This document shows positions 61,450 to 64,000 of a DNA stretch of 64,000 nucleotides, in pieces; within the stretch, counting starts at the first letter, position 1, and each line of letters starts with the position of its first letter. The notes under the pieces are model-generated. The model was given only the letters and a program-made list of their open reading frames with translations. It was not told the DNA's origin and searched no databases. A program made the translations under genes and the position numbers. Source of the DNA: JACMLD01 sp963705285 (GTDB lineage: Bacteria > Bacteroidota > Bacteroidia > Chitinophagales > Chitinophagaceae); assembly GCA_963705285.1 (NCBI GenBank), contig OY970066.1:1054001-1118000 (forward strand), written 5' to 3'.

Positions 61450-62481
61450 ATGAGCGAAGAAAGAACAGAAATAGCTTCATTGGGAGAATTTGGACTGATT
61501 GACCACCTCACCAAAAACATTGAGCTGCACAATGCATCTTCTGTTGTTGGTGTGGGCGATGATGCGGCAGTAATAGACCCGCTGGGCAAGCAAATAGTTG
61601 TAACTACAGATTTATTGATAGAAGGCGTGCATTTTGATTTGATGTATACGCCCTTAAAACACCTTGGCTATAAAAGCGTAGTGGTCAATTTGAGTGATGT
61701 ATATGCTATGAACGCCATCCCCACGCAGATTACACTCAGTATTGCCTTCAGCAACCGCTTCAGCCTGGAGGCACTGGAAGACTTTTATGAAGGCGTGTAC
61801 GCCGCCTGCGATAAATACGACGTAGACCTTATTGGCGGAGACACCTCTACCTCGCAAAAAGGATTTGTGATATCTGTTACCGCCATTGGAGAAGTTGCAC
61901 AAGACAAGTTTGTAAAGCGCAGCACCGCACAAAAAGGAGATTTGCTGTGCGTAAGCGGTGACCTGGGCGCGGCTTTTCTGGGCCTTACCTTGCTGGAACG
62001 TGAAAAGAAAATATTTCTGGAAAGCCCTAAAGTGCAACCAGATCTGGAAAACCAGCAATATGTGGTGGGCAGGTTATTGAAACCGGAAGCCCGCAAAGAC
62101 ATTATTGAATTTTTTGCCGCCAACGATATTACGCCAACCGCCATGATGGATGTAAGTGATGGCCTGAGCTCAGAAATACTGCATATCTGTAAACAGAGTA
62201 ACCTGGGTTGTGTGTTGTATGAAGAGAAAATTCCCATTAACGAAGACAGCCGCAACGCCGCTTACAAATTTGAACTAGACCCTACCGCCTGTGCACTAAG
62301 CGGGGGAGAGGATTATGAATTGTTGTTTACTTTGCCACAGTCTGAATACGATAAACTTGTCCTGAATGAACAAATAAGCGTGATTGGCTACATGACCGAA
62401 CCGGAAAAAGGAAAGAAAATAATAACCAAGGGAGGTAATACGTTTGATATTACCGCGCAGGGCTGGAATGCTTTTAGCTGA
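61450..62481 (+). CDS. thiL: Thiamine-monophosphate kinase
   Basis: 343 residues. The metal-binding GVGDDAAVIDP lies near the N-terminus, followed by LIEGVHFDL and NLSDVYAMNA, then LIGGDTSTS and AMMDVSDGLSSEI, all ThiL hallmarks. It phosphorylates thiamine monophosphate to the diphosphate coenzyme. It is located just after the inositol monophosphatase family gene. Confidence 0.95.
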   Translation: MSEERTEIASLGEFGLIDHLTKNIELHNASSVVGVGDDAAVIDPLGKQIVVTTDLLIEGVHFDLMYTPLKHLGYKSVVVNLSDVYAMNAIPTQITLSIAFSNRFSLEALEDFYEGVYAACDKYDVDLIGGDTSTSQKGFVISVTAIGEVAQDKFVKRSTAQKGDLLCVSGDLGAAFLGLTLLEREKKIFLESPKVQPDLENQQYVVGRLLKPEARKDIIEFFAANDITPTAMMDVSDGLSSEILHICKQSNLGCVLYEEKIPINEDSRNAAYKFELDPTACALSGGEDYELLFTLPQSEYDKLVLNEQISVIGYMTEPEKGKKIITKGGNTFDITAQGWNAFS

Positions 62482-62506
62482 GCCGGTATTGAAGGATATT
62501 ACGATT

Positions 62507-64000
62507 ATGAGGAATTATGTTTCACAAAAGCTGGTCCCATTAGTTCGCCTCTTTGGTTGCTGGCTATCCTGTGCTGTTGTGTTAATGGGTTGCGGTAGCA
62601 TAAAAAGCAATTTCAATCCTAATACCGAATATCCCAGGGTACAGTTGCAGGAAGATTACACCATGTTCCGCAACATCCTGGAAGATGCACACCCTTCGCT
62701 GTACTGGTACACCAGTAAAGATTCTCTTGATTATTATTTTGATGATGGCTTTCGGCATATCCGGGATTCTATGACCGAACCCCAATTCAGAACACTGTTG
62801 AGCTATGTTATTTCAAAAATTGATTGCGGCCATACCTCTGTACGGTTTTCAAAACAATATGCCAGGTACATGGACACCAGCCGGCAGGCACAATTTCCGT
62901 TGGGTATAAAGTTTTGGGAAGATTCTGCAGTTGTGTATGTAAACATCAACCGTAAAGATTCACTGCTTACACGGGGTACCGTTATTACCGCCATTAACAA
63001 TGTTGCTATGTCCACCATCAGGGACAGCCTTTTTCGTTTTATGGTTACGGATGGCTACAGCATCGTACACAAATATCAAACACTTAGTAACCTGGGTACT
63101 TTTAACGGCCTCTATCAATCTGTGTTTGGTGTATCAGATAGTTTTAGTGTTCGGTACATAGATAGCAGCGGGGTAGAAAAAAGCACGGCCATCGGTTTAT
63201 ACGATATCCGAAAAGACACATCGTTTCGCCGGTTCATGCGCGCGCTGCCTGCACAAACAAAAAAACAACGGAAAGAAACACGCCTTTTTAATGCCCGCAA
63301 TATCCAGATAGACACATCGGGCAAAACAGCTTACATGACGGTTTCATCTTTTAATGATGGTAACCGGTTGAACTCTTTTTTCAGGAAAAGTTTCCGCGTG
63401 TTGAAGCAGCAAAACATCAACAACCTGGTCATAGATCTTCGGTTAAATGGCGGTGGCAATGTGGCGTTGTCTACCAAACTTACCAGGTACATTGCCGATC
63501 ATCCGTTTAAGCTAGCCGATTCTTTATATGCATCCAGGCGGCTGAGCAAATATGAAAAGCATATCAAGAATAGTCTTGGGGCGCTTTTCTTTATGAATTT
63601 TGTTACCCGCAAAAGAAGTGATGGAAAGTATCATTTCGGCTATTTTGAAAGGCATTATTTTTCTCCAAAGAAACGCAATCATTATACCGGCAATGTATAC
63701 ATTGTTACAGGGGGCAATTCATTTTCTGCCAGTACGCTTTTTGTGAATGCGCTAAAAGGCCAGCCCAATGTAAAAGTTATTGGAGAAGAAACCGGTGGCG
63801 GGGCTTACGGCAACACTGCCTGGTTTATACCCGATGCTACATTACCCAATACACGAGTGCGTTTCAGGCTGCCGCGGTTTCGGATGGTGATGAATAAAGA
63901 TTATCCAAAAACCGGCCGTGGTATTGTGCCGGATATAGAGGTAAAGCCATCATCAGACGCCATAAAAAAAGGGTACGATGTTAAGATGGAGTATATCAGG
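62507..64000 (+). CDS. S41 family peptidase, lipoprotein, cut by the window edge
   Basis: At least 498 residues, open to the last base. From ATG 62507 the N-terminus carries a lipoprotein signal with lipobox LMGCGS. The peptidase core shows the S41 pattern: NNLVIDLRLNGGGN and, about 90 residues later, YIVTGGNSFSASTLF with the presumed catalytic Ser, then EETGGGAYGN. Such enzymes (tail-specific protease relatives) cut unfolded proteins in the periplasm. The end of the gene lies outside the window. It is 25 bp after thiL, on the same strand. Confidence 0.87.
   Translation, partial: MRNYVSQKLVPLVRLFGCWLSCAVVLMGCGSIKSNFNPNTEYPRVQLQEDYTMFRNILEDAHPSLYWYTSKDSLDYYFDDGFRHIRDSMTEPQFRTLLSYVISKIDCGHTSVRFSKQYARYMDTSRQAQFPLGIKFWEDSAVVYVNINRKDSLLTRGTVITAINNVAMSTIRDSLFRFMVTDGYSIVHKYQTLSNLGTFNGLYQSVFGVSDSFSVRYIDSSGVEKSTAIGLYDIRKDTSFRRFMRALPAQTKKQRKETRLFNARNIQIDTSGKTAYMTVSSFNDGNRLNSFFRKSFRVLKQQNINNLVIDLRLNGGGNVALSTKLTRYIADHPFKLADSLYASRRLSKYEKHIKNSLGALFFMNFVTRKRSDGKYHFGYFERHYFSPKKRNHYTGNVYIVTGGNSFSASTLFVNALKGQPNVKVIGEETGGGAYGNTAWFIPDATLPNTRVRFRLPRFRMVMNKDYPKTGRGIVPDIEVKPSSDAIKKGYDVKMEYIR

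Overview
The window looks like a chromosomal segment of a Bacteroidota bacterium, most likely of the Chitinophagaceae or a close relative. The signs are a flexirubin-type aryl polyene locus, a T9SS type A sorting tail, a TonB-receptor-like barrel with N-terminal carboxypeptidase-regulatory repeats, LytS/LytTR-type regulators, candidate promoters of the Bacteroidota TAnnTTTG type, and few visible Shine-Dalgarno sequences. No rRNA, tRNA, CRISPR array or prophage was recognised.

Region 1 (1-1350) holds the start of an M3 oligoendopeptidase and a DUF5606 protein with a histone-H1-like tail. Region 2 (1470-29234, almost all on the minus strand) is a roughly 28 kb biosynthetic locus of flexirubin/aryl polyene type. 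Tyrosine ammonia-lyase makes p-coumarate and an adenylate-forming ligase would activate it. Two ACPs, a dedicated holo-ACP synthase, ketosynthases (three with catalytic Cys, two without), a ketoreductase and two hotdog dehydratases would elongate it. A flavin-dependent halogenase-like enzyme, an O-methyltransferase, a CrtI-like flavoprotein, a C45-type Ntn-hydrolase, acyltransferases and a GT2-DUF2062 protein would tailor it. A LolA-like carrier, a lipoprotein, a polysaccharide deacetylase-like protein and an MMPL exporter fused to a PlsC-type acyltransferase and a methyltransferase would move the product to the outer membrane. No dialkylresorcinol (DarA/DarB-like) gene is visible. A PIN toxin-antitoxin pair sits inside the locus on the opposite strand, between the two starter-unit genes.

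Region 3 (29455-35415, plus strand) has a large outer-membrane barrel protein divergent from the locus, then an ECF sigma factor with a small membrane protein and two Spy/CpxP-like envelope proteins. Region 4 (36071-48684) is mixed: a LytS/LytTR two-component pair, DUF1761, VOC, amidohydrolase, DsbA-like, SMUG2-like glycosylase, fatty acid hydroxylase, a large Asn/Gly-rich secreted protein, YdeI, an AraC regulator divergent from a phytanoyl-CoA dioxygenase family protein, and TfoX. Region 5 (48717-64000) holds polA, uvrB, a frameshifted REP-associated transposase between inverted REP sequences, an M28 peptidase, mgsA, a T9SS cargo protein, a GT2, an inositol monophosphatase family protein, thiL and a truncated S41 peptidase.

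The gene-free gaps are unusually rich in local tandem repeats: units of 145, about 103, about 100, 11, about 170-180 and about 111-120 bp. Several share a short core reading TAGCCGCAGATGCGCAGATT, which suggests a dispersed intergenic repeat family. All functional assignments come from motifs and remembered family features; no database search was run.
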